The notes beneath the pieces are model-generated. The model was not told the DNA's origin, made no database searches, and worked only from the letters and a program-made list of their open reading frames with translations. This document shows, in pieces, positions 40,142 to 49,358 of a stretch of DNA of 64,000 bases; the first letter of the stretch is position 1, and every line of letters starts with the position of its first letter. The stretch comes from Fructilactobacillus myrtifloralis. Lineage in GTDB: Bacteria; Bacillota; Bacilli; Lactobacillales; Lactobacillaceae. The translations under genes and the position numbers were made by a program. Location of the stretch: the NCBI RefSeq assembly GCF_024029335.1, contig NZ_CP097116.1, positions 806,001 through 870,000 of the forward strand, read 5' to 3'.

Positions 40142-40567
40142 TTAGTTAATTTCGATTTGGTGATTGTCGCCCTCGTCGTGTGGAGCCTTTGGTAAGATGA
40201 CTTTCAACAGTCCGCCATCGTAACTGGCCGAGATTCCTTGATCATCAACATCGGGCAGGTAAAACGACCGGCTCACATCCATGGAACGCCGTTCTTGGTT
40301 CAAAACCCGGCCGTCATCATTTTGTACTTCAGCATTAATGTCATGGGTCGCATGAATGCTGAGGGTTCCGTCATCATAGGTCAAGTGAATATCCTGCTTT
40401 TGAAAACCAGGCAATTCAACCACAACTTCAAAATCCTGATCGTGTTCAATGATATCGGTCTTCATCCGGTTATCACCTGCCACCGAGCTCAATAAACTCT
40501 TCCCAAAGTTACCAAAAAAATCATCAAGCGGATTGTAACCGTTGTTTTGAATTTCATTCCGTGCCAT
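40142..40567 (-). CDS. Small heat shock protein, Hsp20 / alpha-crystallin family
   Basis: This 141-residue ATP-independent holdase protects unfolding proteins. The alpha-crystallin domain runs from about residue 35 to 130 (DFEVVVELPGFQKQDIHLTYDDG, then SFYLPDVDDQGISASYDGGLLKVILPK as landmarks). The C-terminal IxI-type anchor is IEIN. I use the ATG at 40567 (MARNEIQNNGYNP) because GAAAGGGG precedes it. There is no CIRCE element or clear CtsR box in the upstream region, so heat control is not visible; a TTGAAT/TACAAT promoter is. Confidence 0.92.
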   Translation of the reverse strand: MARNEIQNNGYNPLDDFFGNFGKSLLSSVAGDNRMKTDIIEHDQDFEVVVELPGFQKQDIHLTYDDGTLSIHATHDINAEVQNDDGRVLNQERRSMDVSRSFYLPDVDDQGISASYDGGLLKVILPKAPHDEGDNHQIEIN

Positions 40568-40614
40568 GTTAAAAACCCCTTTCAAAATTAATCCATCAGT
40601 TTCCTGACACTTAA

Positions 40615-40643
40615 ATTGTAGGTCCAGTTCCGCCAGAATTCAA
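40615..40643 (-). promoter_or_regulatory. Promoter of hsp20
   Basis: On the minus strand TTGAAT (40638-40643) and TACAAT (40615-40620) are 17 bases apart, about 40 bases before the start codon. Confidence 0.65.
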
Positions 40644-40785
40644 TTGATTGAGCGCTCGTGGCGGGAATTTTAAAATTACTAATTTCAATAATATGGTAAA
40701 ATAAATGATAAATGTTTAAAATGTTAGATATACCTTACTTATTAATGAAGCTAATTGCTTAAATCAACGAAAAGAGGAATGCTAC

Positions 40786-42153
40786 TTGGTTACTGGATCG
40801 ATTTTTATCGACTTAGTTATTATTTTAGTTACGTTCTTTCTGGCCGGTTTTTTCGTTGCCTGTGAATTTGCCCTCGTGCAAACCCGGACAACCGCCCTCC
40901 AGGAAGAATTGGATGATGATCATACATCTGCCAAACGCAAACGCAAATTAACCCGTGAACTGCACATGGTGAAGAACTTAAACGAATACCTTTCAACCAC
41001 TCAAGTGGGGGTTTCGTTAGCTGGAATTATTCTAGGGTGGATCGGGGAAACCTTTGCCATCGAATTATTTGTTGAAATCCTGGGACACGGCGGCATGGGT
41101 GCCCCTAGCGCCACCGCCCACGGAATCGGAGCCATCCTCGGAATTATTGTGTTGACCTACTTAGAGGTGGTCTTCACAGAAATTCTCCCGAAAAACCTTA
41201 GTATTGATATGCCCCTTAAAGTCTTAGACGTGGTCAGCACTCCGCTTCACTACTGTCACGTCATCTTTTATCCCTTTGTCTGGCTCCTCAACGTGTCGGC
41301 AGCGGGAGTTGTTAAAATGCTCGGGTTGCCAGTGGCCAATGAGAACGACGAAGCCCTGTCACAATCAGAAATTCTCAGCGTTTCGAAGGCAGCCGTGCAA
41401 AACGGGGATTTGGAACAAAATGATTACCTCTACATGCGTCGGGCGTTTGAACTGAATGATAAAACCGCACGTGACATTATGATTGACCGAACGCAGTTGA
41501 AAACCGTTGACATCAACGATACGGTTAACGATGCCATCGAAACCTATTTAAGCACCAAATACAGTCGGCTCCCGGTCGTTAAAGATAACGACAAGGATGA
41601 TATTCTCGGGTACGTCTACATTTACGACTTGATTAAACAAGCGCAAATCAACCCGGATAAACCGATTACGAATCTAATTCGTAAAATTGATACCACTTCA
41701 GAAACGACCACCATTTCCATCGTGCTCCAACAGATGATTCATAACCACCAGCCAATTGTAGTGGTGATCGATGAGTACGGTGGTACCTCTGGAATCATTA
41801 CTGATAAGGATATTTACGAAGAGCTCTTTGGAACCGTCAGAGACGAAATTGATCCTTCCAGTCATACGTACATCTTCAAGCAACCCAACGGTTCCTACAA
41901 AATCAGCGGGAAGTTAAATACCTATGACTTTGAAAAGTACTTTGATACGCAAATCAAAGAATTCAATGAATCTGATGTCGTTACCATCGCTGGATTCGTC
42001 ATTGAACACTATCCGCACATTAAGGTCGGTGACATCGTGCAGATTGGCAACTTCAAGTTTAAAGTCCTTGATTACGAAAACTCGTTTATTAACTGGTTTG
42101 AAGTTACCGAGGTTCCTGCGACCCTAACGAACCCCAGCGATACTGATCATTAA
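40786..42153 (+). CDS. CorC/HlyC-type membrane protein with CNNM (DUF21) and CBS domains
   Basis: This 455-residue protein belongs to the DUF21-CBS-CorC_HlyC family, which is linked to magnesium/cobalt handling and often annotated as hemolysin-like. The DUF21 membrane domain with three to four spans covers about residues 1-190 (FVACEFALVQTR, NLNEYLSTTQVGVSLAGIILG). Two CBS motifs cover about 210-335 (MIDRTQLKTVD; IVVVIDEYGGTSGIIT), and the CorC_HlyC module covers about 350-440. TTG at 40786 is the start because GAGG lies nine bases before it and the frame opens MVTGSIFIDLV. A hairpin terminator follows. Confidence 0.9.
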   Translation: MVTGSIFIDLVIILVTFFLAGFFVACEFALVQTRTTALQEELDDDHTSAKRKRKLTRELHMVKNLNEYLSTTQVGVSLAGIILGWIGETFAIELFVEILGHGGMGAPSATAHGIGAILGIIVLTYLEVVFTEILPKNLSIDMPLKVLDVVSTPLHYCHVIFYPFVWLLNVSAAGVVKMLGLPVANENDEALSQSEILSVSKAAVQNGDLEQNDYLYMRRAFELNDKTARDIMIDRTQLKTVDINDTVNDAIETYLSTKYSRLPVVKDNDKDDILGYVYIYDLIKQAQINPDKPITNLIRKIDTTSETTTISIVLQQMIHNHQPIVVVIDEYGGTSGIITDKDIYEELFGTVRDEIDPSSHTYIFKQPNGSYKISGKLNTYDFEKYFDTQIKEFNESDVVTIAGFVIEHYPHIKVGDIVQIGNFKFKVLDYENSFINWFEVTEVPATLTNPSDTDH

Positions 42154-42162
42154 TTCCACTAA

Positions 42163-42186
42163 AACGAGGCGTGCCTCGTTTTTTTT
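42163..42186 (+). terminator. Terminator between the CBS protein gene and yfhO
   Basis: AACGAGGC (42163-42170) pairs with GCCTCGTT (42173-42180) across a two-base gap, followed by a T run to 42186. Confidence 0.8.
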
Positions 42187-42207
42187 ATTAACAAGGAGAG
42201 CAATTAG

Positions 42208-45200
42208 ATGAAGATGCTGAAAAAACTGCCAACCTGGGTGCTCTATACCATCATGTTTGCAATCATCGTCGCGGTCTTTGGGTGGACGTTTTACCTTACC
42301 AATCGTTCGCTCATTTGGAGCATGGATGGAATTGCCCAGCACTACCCCATTCTCGTAAACTTCCGGGAACTGCTAGTCAATTTTCTCACTCATCCCAGTC
42401 AGGGCTTGACCCACTGGTCAGTTGACCTCGGCTTGGGAGCCGATCAACTCACTAGTTTTTCCTACTACGTGGTTGGTGATCTATTTAACTATCTCATCGT
42501 GTTTTTTCCAAAGGGACAAATTGAATTGGGCTACGGCGTTTTAGTTCTCCTGCGGTTGTACTGCGCGGGCTTAGCCTTTTTAGTGTATCTGCACAACTTT
42601 CACCTGCGAAAAATTAGTCGGTTGATTAGTACCCTCACCTACACTTTTTCCAGTTTCGCGCTGTATGCCGGCATGCACCATGCGTTCTTTTTACTCCCCC
42701 TCATCTTCTTTCCGCTCCTAGCCGCTGGAATTGAACGCGTCCTCCGGCATAATTCCAGCCTGCTACTCTTCGGGGCCGTTTTCATCACCTTTTTAAGCAA
42801 CTTTTACTTTGCTTACATGCTGGGGCTCGGTTGCTTAATTTACGTTGGATTACGTAGCCTGATGGTTCGAAAAGCCCGGTGGTTTCACTGGGGCCGGTTT
42901 TTCCTCCGTCTGACCGTTACGGTCACTCTCGGAATGTTAGCAGCCGCGGTTCTCTTTATCCCCACCATGCTCTACGCCTTCCAGTCCACTCGGATTACCG
43001 GTGACTTTGCGAACGGTTACCAGTTATACCCATTAAGTTATTACCTCAATTTACCTAGCAAACTACTCGGGCTGGGTGGACCCTTCTCTTTTTGGTTAAT
43101 CATTGGAATCAGCGGGGTCAGTTTCTACGCCGTGGTCTACGTTTTGCTCCACTTCAAACGCTATCGCTACCTTAACGTTGCCCTGCTATTAGTCGGTGCT
43201 GGCCTCTGTTTTCCCGCCGTAAGCGCCATCTTTAACGCCTTTGCGTCCCCCTCTAACCGGTGGTTAGCGTTAGCACTTCTGCCGGTTGGGCTGGCCACGG
43301 CCATCTTTGTCAATCACCTCACCCGCTTAACCCGACGCGACGTCTTGACCCTTGGAGTCAGTACGCTCGTGCTCCTCGTCCTCATCTGGGCAAGTCATGG
43401 CTTCCTCTTCCGGTTGCAACGGCATGATGTGATTGAATACGTCCTGCTCTTTGGCTTACTGGCTTGTTGCTGGATTGCCCGCGATTATCACTGGAAACCG
43501 AGCACCCTCTATCTCAGTGTGTTGGGCATCGTTACTCTAAACCTCATTGCCCTCGGGCTGGGCTACTATAGTCCGAACAACAGTGGGTTCAGCCGGGGCA
43601 TGCTCCGCCAGCAAAGTGCCGCCCACTATACCCAAAATTACTACAATGGGGCTGATCACTACGTTAAAAAGCGGCTGGGCAACGCCCGCACGAGCATTGG
43701 ACCGCGCTACCATTACTTCCCCATGGAGCGGGCCCACACGTTTAACACCGACTACTTCAACGCTAGTTCTAACCTACCGTTGAACCTTAAAACCCATGAC
43801 ATTGCCTCCTACTTAACGCTGGAAAATGGGTTCGTCGGCCAGTTAGAACAAGCCATCCGAAATAATCAGTTTACGCCCAATGATCCGGTCTCCCAAAACG
43901 ATTACCGTTCGACCATGTTGTCCTTGATGGGCGTTAAATATCTCTTTCTTAACTCCGCACAACGTCACCACCGCTTACCCGCGGGCTTTAAAATCGTTCA
44001 GAACTCGCACCATGAACCACGCTTGTTCAAGAATCAAAATCAACTCCGCCCGGCTGAGCAGGCCACCGGAACGATTCTGGCTCAGAACCAGAACGCCCTG
44101 CCGCTTCTCTACAGTCAACGCACGGTCATTCGGCCGGCTACTTGGAACCGTCTTTCGCCCGTTGAAAAGGAACAAGCCCAATTGCAGGGCGCCGTTGTCG
44201 CTTCAACTGGCAACCGGGTGCGTGAGGTCACACCCCACCCAACGAACAAGTCCCTTGCATACAAGACTAACTTAGAGGACCGCGACTGGATTACCACCTT
44301 TGACCAGTTGGCAACCTCTAAATGGGGGCAGGCTGCGAACCGCACAACTACACCAGACCAACACTACACTAGTAAAGACCAAGCTACGGCGGTGTTAACT
44401 GCTAATGACCAGCGCAAGCGAGCGGTCCAGCACCAGAATCGCACTGGTCTACACGAATTAAATACAGATGTGCTTGGGAACCCCCAGCCGGTAACTCTGA
44501 AACTGAAGCATCCGGCAGCGACTCGGAACAGTGAACTCTACTTAGAATTAGATGGTATCCACGCTAGTGGCCCTTCCGCAGCAGAACAGCAACGCCAGGC
44601 CCAAAACCAAGCGCGGTTACGAAACCAAAGCCTGAGTCCAATGGATCATTTAAATGAGTGGCGCCAGGGGTTACAAACCAGTAACAATGGTAGTTTTAAA
44701 CTGACGGCCCACACGACCGGAATGAGTAATGCCGTGACGCAACTTGGAACGGACGAACTTTCTAACTACGTGCCCAAGCAAACTGCCGTCCTCAATCTTG
44801 GTTACGCTACCAAAGCTCGGTCGACCATTACATTACATTACCAGGGCACAAGTCGCTTACGCTTTAACCGGGTGCGGGTCATTGCCGTGCCGATGGGGCA
44901 AGCCTACCAACAACGGCTGCACCAGTTACAAAACCAACGACTCCGTCACATTAAACTGACCAAAAATCAAATCACGGGAACCAGTCAACAACCGCGGACA
45001 ACGGTCCTCACCACCTCAATTCCGTACTCGAAAGGTTGGCAGTTATTTGTTGATAACCATCCCGTAGCAACCAAACGCGTGAACACCGGCTTTGTCGGGG
45101 GAATCGTCCCCGCCGGCACCCATCAAATTCGGCTTCAATACCGAACTCCCGGCCTCGGACTCGGTCTGCTCCTCACGCTGATCAGTGGTATATTAATCCT

Positions 45201-45249
45201 AGGAATCGGGTTTTTCAGTTGCTTACTCAAACCCCGCAAACATTCGTAA
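42208..45249 (+). CDS. yfhO: YfhO family membrane protein (lipoteichoic acid glycosylation type)
   Basis: This 1013-residue polytopic protein matches YfhO, a GT-C-like membrane enzyme that in Bacillus/Listeria relatives transfers sugars from lipid carriers onto lipoteichoic acid outside the cell. About a dozen spans fill residues 15-450. The first outer loop has SMDGIAQHYPI with the conserved acidic residue of GT-C enzymes. A large soluble outer domain runs from about 455 to 980, and one last helix sits near 985-1008. Landmarks are LGLGADQLTSFSYYVVGDLFN (residues about 76-96) and SNLPLNLKTHDIASY. AAGGAGAG precedes the ATG. nrdI starts 12 bases after it. The sugar and target are not readable. 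Confidence 0.85.
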   Translation: MKMLKKLPTWVLYTIMFAIIVAVFGWTFYLTNRSLIWSMDGIAQHYPILVNFRELLVNFLTHPSQGLTHWSVDLGLGADQLTSFSYYVVGDLFNYLIVFFPKGQIELGYGVLVLLRLYCAGLAFLVYLHNFHLRKISRLISTLTYTFSSFALYAGMHHAFFLLPLIFFPLLAAGIERVLRHNSSLLLFGAVFITFLSNFYFAYMLGLGCLIYVGLRSLMVRKARWFHWGRFFLRLTVTVTLGMLAAAVLFIPTMLYAFQSTRITGDFANGYQLYPLSYYLNLPSKLLGLGGPFSFWLIIGISGVSFYAVVYVLLHFKRYRYLNVALLLVGAGLCFPAVSAIFNAFASPSNRWLALALLPVGLATAIFVNHLTRLTRRDVLTLGVSTLVLLVLIWASHGFLFRLQRHDVIEYVLLFGLLACCWIARDYHWKPSTLYLSVLGIVTLNLIALGLGYYSPNNSGFSRGMLRQQSAAHYTQNYYNGADHYVKKRLGNARTSIGPRYHYFPMERAHTFNTDYFNASSNLPLNLKTHDIASYLTLENGFVGQLEQAIRNNQFTPNDPVSQNDYRSTMLSLMGVKYLFLNSAQRHHRLPAGFKIVQNSHHEPRLFKNQNQLRPAEQATGTILAQNQNALPLLYSQRTVIRPATWNRLSPVEKEQAQLQGAVVASTGNRVREVTPHPTNKSLAYKTNLEDRDWITTFDQLATSKWGQAANRTTTPDQHYTSKDQATAVLTANDQRKRAVQHQNRTGLHELNTDVLGNPQPVTLKLKHPAATRNSELYLELDGIHASGPSAAEQQRQAQNQARLRNQSLSPMDHLNEWRQGLQTSNNGSFKLTAHTTGMSNAVTQLGTDELSNYVPKQTAVLNLGYATKARSTITLHYQGTSRLRFNRVRVIAVPMGQAYQQRLHQLQNQRLRHIKLTKNQITGTSQQPRTTVLTTSIPYSKGWQLFVDNHPVATKRVNTGFVGGIVPAGTHQIRLQYRTPGLGLGLLLTLISGILILGIGFFSCLLKPRKHS

Positions 45250-45261
45250 TGGAGGCTCGTC

Positions 45262-45735
45262 ATGAAACCCATGCGCATTTTATTCATTTCAATTGAAGGC
45301 AATACCCGCAATTTTGTTGAAAATCTAACTGCCTATGCCCAAAAACGCCACAACCAGGATCCCACTAATCCGCTCGTGGTGGGCAAAGAGATTAGTGATC
45401 AAACTGACTTTGCCACGGAAACAGAACCCTACTTTGTCACGGTTCCAACCTATCTCGATGGTGGTGATGGCATTGGGAGTGGTGTAACCGAGCTGTTGAC
45501 CACCACCCTCGGTGAATACATTGGTTATGGCACTAACGCCACCCTCTGCCTGGGAATCATCGGTAGTGGCAATAAAAACTTTAATGCTCAGTACTGTCTC
45601 ACAGCTAAACGGTACTCTCGCATGTTCCACGTTCCGTTTCTCGCTGACTACGAACTTCGGGGTACCGACCGGGACGTCCAACGGATTTACGCAGACATGG
45701 TAACACGTAACCAAGAAGTCCAACCTCAACCCTAA
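45262..45735 (+). CDS. nrdI: NrdI-type flavodoxin for class Ib ribonucleotide reductase
   Basis: This 157-residue flavodoxin-like protein activates the dimanganese cofactor of NrdF. The FMN phosphate loop is EGNTRNFVENL near residues 13-23, and the NrdI signature GSGNKNFNAQYCLTAKRYS lies around 100-118. The start MKPMRILFIS follows GGAGG. No nrdE, nrdF or nrdH is in the window, so it is separated from its partners and instead sits behind yfhO. Two hairpin terminators follow the stop. Confidence 0.88.
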   Translation: MKPMRILFISIEGNTRNFVENLTAYAQKRHNQDPTNPLVVGKEISDQTDFATETEPYFVTVPTYLDGGDGIGSGVTELLTTTLGEYIGYGTNATLCLGIIGSGNKNFNAQYCLTAKRYSRMFHVPFLADYELRGTDRDVQRIYADMVTRNQEVQPQP

Positions 45736-45761
45736 CGGCAAGCTACCCCTGCCGTGTTTTT
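45735..45761 (+). terminator. First terminator after nrdI
   Basis: ACGGCA (45735-45740) pairs with TGCCGT (45750-45755), followed by GTTTTT. It overlaps the stop codon of nrdI. Confidence 0.65.
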
Positions 45762-45762
45762 C

Positions 45763-45819
45763 GCACGACCGCTCTGACTAACCAAAAGTCAGTTTAATTG
45801 CGGTCGTGCGTTTTTTTTT
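45763..45819 (+). terminator. Second, strong terminator after nrdI
   Basis: GCACGACCGC (45763-45772) pairs with GCGGTCGTGC (45800-45809). An inner CTGACT/AGTCAG stem (45774-45779, 45787-45792) lies within, and a nine-base T run follows. Confidence 0.93.
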
Positions 45820-45874
45820 GCTATTTTAAGTTTAGGATTCAAGCTACAGTTAATGAAAACAAAGGAGTGTAACA

Positions 45875-47218
45875 ATGGCAGAACGAAAGTATCAATATGA
45901 TGTTTTATACCTTGGAAGTGGACATGGTGCCTTTAACGGAGCTATGCCATTAGCCCAAGCTGGATTTAAACTTGGGATGATTGAAGTCGATAAAATCGGG
46001 GGAACTTGTCCCAACCGGGGATGTAACGCTAAGATTTCCCTGGATATGCCAGTCAAGGTTAAGGACGCCGTTGACCAAATGCAAGGCGCTGGTTTAACTG
46101 GAACCACTAAGTTGGACTGGAAGGCAAATTACGAACATGAAAAGAAAGTAATTGGCGCTTTACCGAAGGCCATCGGAGCAGGACTAGAAAGTCTTGGAAT
46201 CGAACTAATTCACGGTAAGGGAACGCTCGTTGACGAACACACCATTGCCGTGAACGGTCAAAACTACACCGCTGATAAATTAGTAATTGCCACCGGAGCT
46301 CACTATCACCAGTTAGACATCCCAGGTCAAGAATACCTCCACAACGGAACTGACTTCCTGGATCTTGCTGATCAACCAAACCGGATGACCATCATCGGGG
46401 GTGGCTACATTGCCCTTGAATTTGCTACCATCGCTGCAACGGCTGGAACTGAAGTAACCTTGATGTTGCACCACGAACACGCCTTAAAGCAATTCTACCA
46501 ACCATTTGTTGAAGAATTACTGGCTGACTTAGAAGCAAAGGGTGTTCACATCATGAAGAACGTGACGCCAAGTGCCGTAACCAAGCAAGCTGATGGCTAC
46601 CAAGTTGAAACTAACCAGGGCAACGTGGCCAGCGATTGGATTCTTGATGCCACTGGCCGACTTCCAAACGTGGAAGGAATCGGACTTGACGAAGTGGGCG
46701 TTGAATACGATGCGCACAAGGGAATCGCCGTTAACGACCACTTACAAACCTCTGTTCCTAGCATTTACGCTACTGGAGACGTGCTTGACAAAGAAGTCGG
46801 TCGTTTAACTCCAACGGCTATCTATGAAGGAATGTACCTCACTAAGCTCTTTACGGGGGCAACCACGGAACCAATCAACTACCCAGCCGTTCCAAGTGCC
46901 GTCTTCACTTCTCCACGGATTGCTCAAGTTGGGGTTACTCCTGATCAAGCCCAAGCTCATCCAGATCAATACGACATCAAGGAAGCTGATTTAAGCCAAG
47001 ACTGGTTCCGGTTAGCAATGCGGGCGAACCAAGGTAAAACTCTGTCTGTCTTTGACAAACAAGGTTACTTGGTTGGAATGGCTGAAGTTAGTTCCGAAGC
47101 CGACAACGCGATTGGTAGTGTTTTACCATTTATCGAATACCACATTGATCCAGAAAAGATGAATAACTTCATTACGTTATTCCCAACCATTGAATCAGAA
47201 ACGAAGCACCACCTGTAA
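45875..47218 (+). CDS. Pyridine nucleotide-disulfide oxidoreductase family flavoprotein
   Basis: This 447-residue FAD protein has the fold of dihydrolipoamide dehydrogenase and glutathione reductase. The FAD-binding GSGHG is at residues 14-18, and the redox-active CPNRGC (C45, C50) follows GGT. A second dinucleotide motif is IIGGGYIALE, and the ATGD FAD signature lies near residue 300. The C-terminal interface helix, where active-site HxxHPTxxE normally stands, reads FITLFPTIESE, so the proton-shuttling histidine is phenylalanine here. It may therefore reduce a small disulfide, quinone or peroxide by a variant mechanism. It leads a three-gene operon with a DUF488 protein and an aldo/keto reductase, and AAAGGAG precedes the ATG. 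Confidence 0.85.
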   Translation: MAERKYQYDVLYLGSGHGAFNGAMPLAQAGFKLGMIEVDKIGGTCPNRGCNAKISLDMPVKVKDAVDQMQGAGLTGTTKLDWKANYEHEKKVIGALPKAIGAGLESLGIELIHGKGTLVDEHTIAVNGQNYTADKLVIATGAHYHQLDIPGQEYLHNGTDFLDLADQPNRMTIIGGGYIALEFATIAATAGTEVTLMLHHEHALKQFYQPFVEELLADLEAKGVHIMKNVTPSAVTKQADGYQVETNQGNVASDWILDATGRLPNVEGIGLDEVGVEYDAHKGIAVNDHLQTSVPSIYATGDVLDKEVGRLTPTAIYEGMYLTKLFTGATTEPINYPAVPSAVFTSPRIAQVGVTPDQAQAHPDQYDIKEADLSQDWFRLAMRANQGKTLSVFDKQGYLVGMAEVSSEADNAIGSVLPFIEYHIDPEKMNNFITLFPTIESETKHHL

Positions 47219-47247
47219 AAACAACCTCAAGGTGAGGAGGAAGCTTC

Positions 47248-47637
47248 ATGCAGTTAACGATTGAGCGGATTTACACCAAACCAGTTGATCATGATGGTTA
47301 TCGGATCTTGGTGGACCGCCGGTGGCCCCGGGGCATCTCCAAGGTCAACGCGGCCCTAGACGAGTGGGCGAAGGAAATTGCTCCCACAACGGAATTGCGG
47401 CAGTGGTTTAACCACATTCCGGACCGGTTTCCCGCGTTTCAACAACGCTACCAACAAGAATTGGACCAAAACCCGGAAACCCCGGCCTTTGTAACGAAGG
47501 TCGCCACGCAGTTACAAACTAGGAACGTGATTCTGTTATACGGAGCCAAGGACCAACAGCATAACCAAGCCGTCGTGCTGCTAGAGTATCTCCATCACCA
47601 ACCTGAGATTCAATCAGTTTTACAGTCAAAGGAGTAA
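47248..47637 (+). CDS. DUF488 family protein
   Basis: This 129-residue protein belongs to the DUF488 family, whose biochemical role is not established. Landmarks are VDRRWPRGISK near residues 22-32, EWAKEIAPTTELRQWF around 38-54, and LLYGAKD near residue 95. GGTGAGGAGG precedes the ATG. It is 29 bases after the flavoprotein and 4 bases before the aldo/keto reductase, so co-expression with redox enzymes is expected. Confidence 0.85.
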   Translation: MQLTIERIYTKPVDHDGYRILVDRRWPRGISKVNAALDEWAKEIAPTTELRQWFNHIPDRFPAFQQRYQQELDQNPETPAFVTKVATQLQTRNVILLYGAKDQQHNQAVVLLEYLHHQPEIQSVLQSKE

Positions 47638-47641
47638 TTTT

Positions 47642-48577
47642 ATGCAAACAGTTAAAATTGGAAAATCAGATGTCACTACTACCCCACTGGGCTTAGGTAC
47701 CAACGCGGTCGGTGGTCACAACCTCTTCCCGCATCTACATGATGAAACCGGAATTAAAATCGTTAAAACCGCCCTCGACAATGGGATTTCCTTGTTGGAT
47801 ACAGCCTATGCCTATGGACTCGGCCGTTCTGAAGAATTAATTGGCCAAGCCATTAAAGACTACGACCGGAGCAAGATTCAAATTGCCACTAAGGGTGGGC
47901 AAAAGGTAACGGATCAGGGTGACATGGTGATCGACGACTCTCCAGCGCACCTAAAACAAGCTGTTGAAGAAAGTTTGCAACGGCTTCAAACTGATTACCT
48001 AGACATCTTCTACATTCACTTCCCAGATGGTAAGACGCCGTTGTACGAAGCGGTTGCTGCCCTGCAAGAACTGAAGGAAGCTGGCAAGATTAAGGCCATC
48101 GGAGTTTCCAACCTCTCCATGGATCAACTTAGAGAAGCCAACCGCGATGGTTACGTGGACGTTGACGAAGAACAATATAATCCGTTTGCTCGCGATGCTG
48201 AACAGGAACGGTTTGGTTACTTACAAGCAAACCACATCTCCTTCGTACCGTTCTTCCCACTGGCTTCTGGTTTATTAACCGGTAAGTACAGTGAAAAGAC
48301 TACCTTCGCAAAAGACGACATTCGCCACGACGATCCTAACTTCCAAGAACCGCGGTTCTCGCAAATTATCAAAGCAGTTGATAGTTTGAAACCAATGGCC
48401 AAGGATCACGATGCGACCGTTGCAGAACTAGTGTTAGCTTGGTACATTAAGAATCCCAACATCTCCGTTGTGATTCCTGGTGCTAAGCACCCTGACCAAG
48501 TGTTGAACAATGCCAAGGCGCTTCAGATTAACCTAACTGACGAAGAGTACGAAGCAATTGATTCAAACTTACGGTAA
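47642..48577 (+). CDS. Aldo/keto reductase
   Basis: This 311-residue NAD(P)H-dependent oxidoreductase reduces carbonyl compounds. The catalytic tetrad is in place: D53, Y58, K84 and H126. The nucleotide-binding end includes SVVIPGAKHPDQV near residues 275-287. AAAGGAGTAATTTT before the ATG overlaps the end of the DUF488 gene. The natural substrate cannot be told, but the operon context suggests detoxification of reactive aldehydes or sugar-derived carbonyls. Confidence 0.93.
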   Translation: MQTVKIGKSDVTTTPLGLGTNAVGGHNLFPHLHDETGIKIVKTALDNGISLLDTAYAYGLGRSEELIGQAIKDYDRSKIQIATKGGQKVTDQGDMVIDDSPAHLKQAVEESLQRLQTDYLDIFYIHFPDGKTPLYEAVAALQELKEAGKIKAIGVSNLSMDQLREANRDGYVDVDEEQYNPFARDAEQERFGYLQANHISFVPFFPLASGLLTGKYSEKTTFAKDDIRHDDPNFQEPRFSQIIKAVDSLKPMAKDHDATVAELVLAWYIKNPNISVVIPGAKHPDQVLNNAKALQINLTDEEYEAIDSNLR

Positions 48578-48598
48578 TACCACGATTTAGTTAACCAA

Positions 48599-48641
48599 AA
48601 CCCCAGTTGTTAAAGGAGCACCTTTAACTGCTGGGGTTTTT
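48599..48641 (+). terminator. Terminator of the redox operon
   Basis: AACCCCAG (48599-48606) pairs with CTGGGGTT (48631-48638), with an inner GTTAAAGG/CCTTTAAC stem and a T run to 48641. Confidence 0.93.
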
Positions 48642-48801
48642 AGTCTGGTTTACCTCCCCAACCTGTATAAGTGGTAGCACATTCAGCTGTGGGATTGTTA
48701 TGATGGTGGTATCAAAAGTCATTGGCATAACGTTCATCAGTTTGCGACAAACTTTGTTTTTGTGGTAAATTACCGGTATGACAGAAAAGTGAGGTTATTA
48801 T

Positions 48802-49335
48802 ATGAATCCAGAATTAATGTTTAAACTCCAAACGTATCTCCAAAAATGGACCACGATTCGCCACCAGATTCAGCGGCGCAAATGGTTATTACTAGCTCCC
48901 GCGCTCATCCTGCTAATCTTAGGACTTGGCCTAGCGATTTACTTCAACGCCTTCAGTAGCTTCTTTATTTTGCTCCTCGGCTTGTTTAGTGGCTTAATCG
49001 TTGGCTTCCTCTCCATTTTTAACTACGCCTTTCGTGATGTCCGGGTCCTGCTCAAATTATTACAAGGCGCCGGGAACGTAATTAATGATGCCAATCCGCA
49101 AATGAGCCAATTAACCACTGCCTTTCCGAGAGTTCAAAAGGCCCGCAAAATTATCAACATCGTGGTCGCAATCATCGTTGTTGTCATCGTTCTCTTGTTG
49201 GTCTTTAAGGCTACACCGTTAAGTTGGTTAACCTTTCTGCTCGGTTTCATTAGTGGCAATCTCTTCGCCATTTTGACGGTTGGAATTACCAAACTAAATT
49301 TAGGGAACGTGAACCCGATGATGTTTAACCGTTAA
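48802..49335 (+). CDS. Unknown four-span membrane protein
   Basis: This 177-residue protein is not one I recognise. It has two hydrophobic pairs, at about residues 28-46 and 50-72 and again at about 117-135 and 140-162. They are separated by a soluble loop (FRDVRVLLKLLQGAGNVINDANPQ, residues about 77-100). The N-terminus is basic (KWTTIRHQIQRRK). It is flanked by terminators, so it is a single-gene unit. The ribosome binding site is GTGAGG. A role in the envelope is only a guess. Confidence 0.75.
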   Translation: MNPELMFKLQTYLQKWTTIRHQIQRRKWLLLAPALILLILGLGLAIYFNAFSSFFILLLGLFSGLIVGFLSIFNYAFRDVRVLLKLLQGAGNVINDANPQMSQLTTAFPRVQKARKIINIVVAIIVVVIVLLLVFKATPLSWLTFLLGFISGNLFAILTVGITKLNLGNVNPMMFNR

Positions 49336-49358
49336 GAACAGATAATGAGAGTAAACTA

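Noticed and set aside
40586-40785. CIRCE or CtsR control site before hsp20
   Set aside because: I looked for TTAGCACTC-N9-GAGTGCTAA and GGTCAAA heptads and found neither.
45875-47218. Calling the flavoprotein a dihydrolipoamide dehydrogenase or glutathione reductase
   Set aside because: The catalytic histidine is missing and no pyruvate dehydrogenase or glutathione genes are adjacent, so a family-level name is safer.
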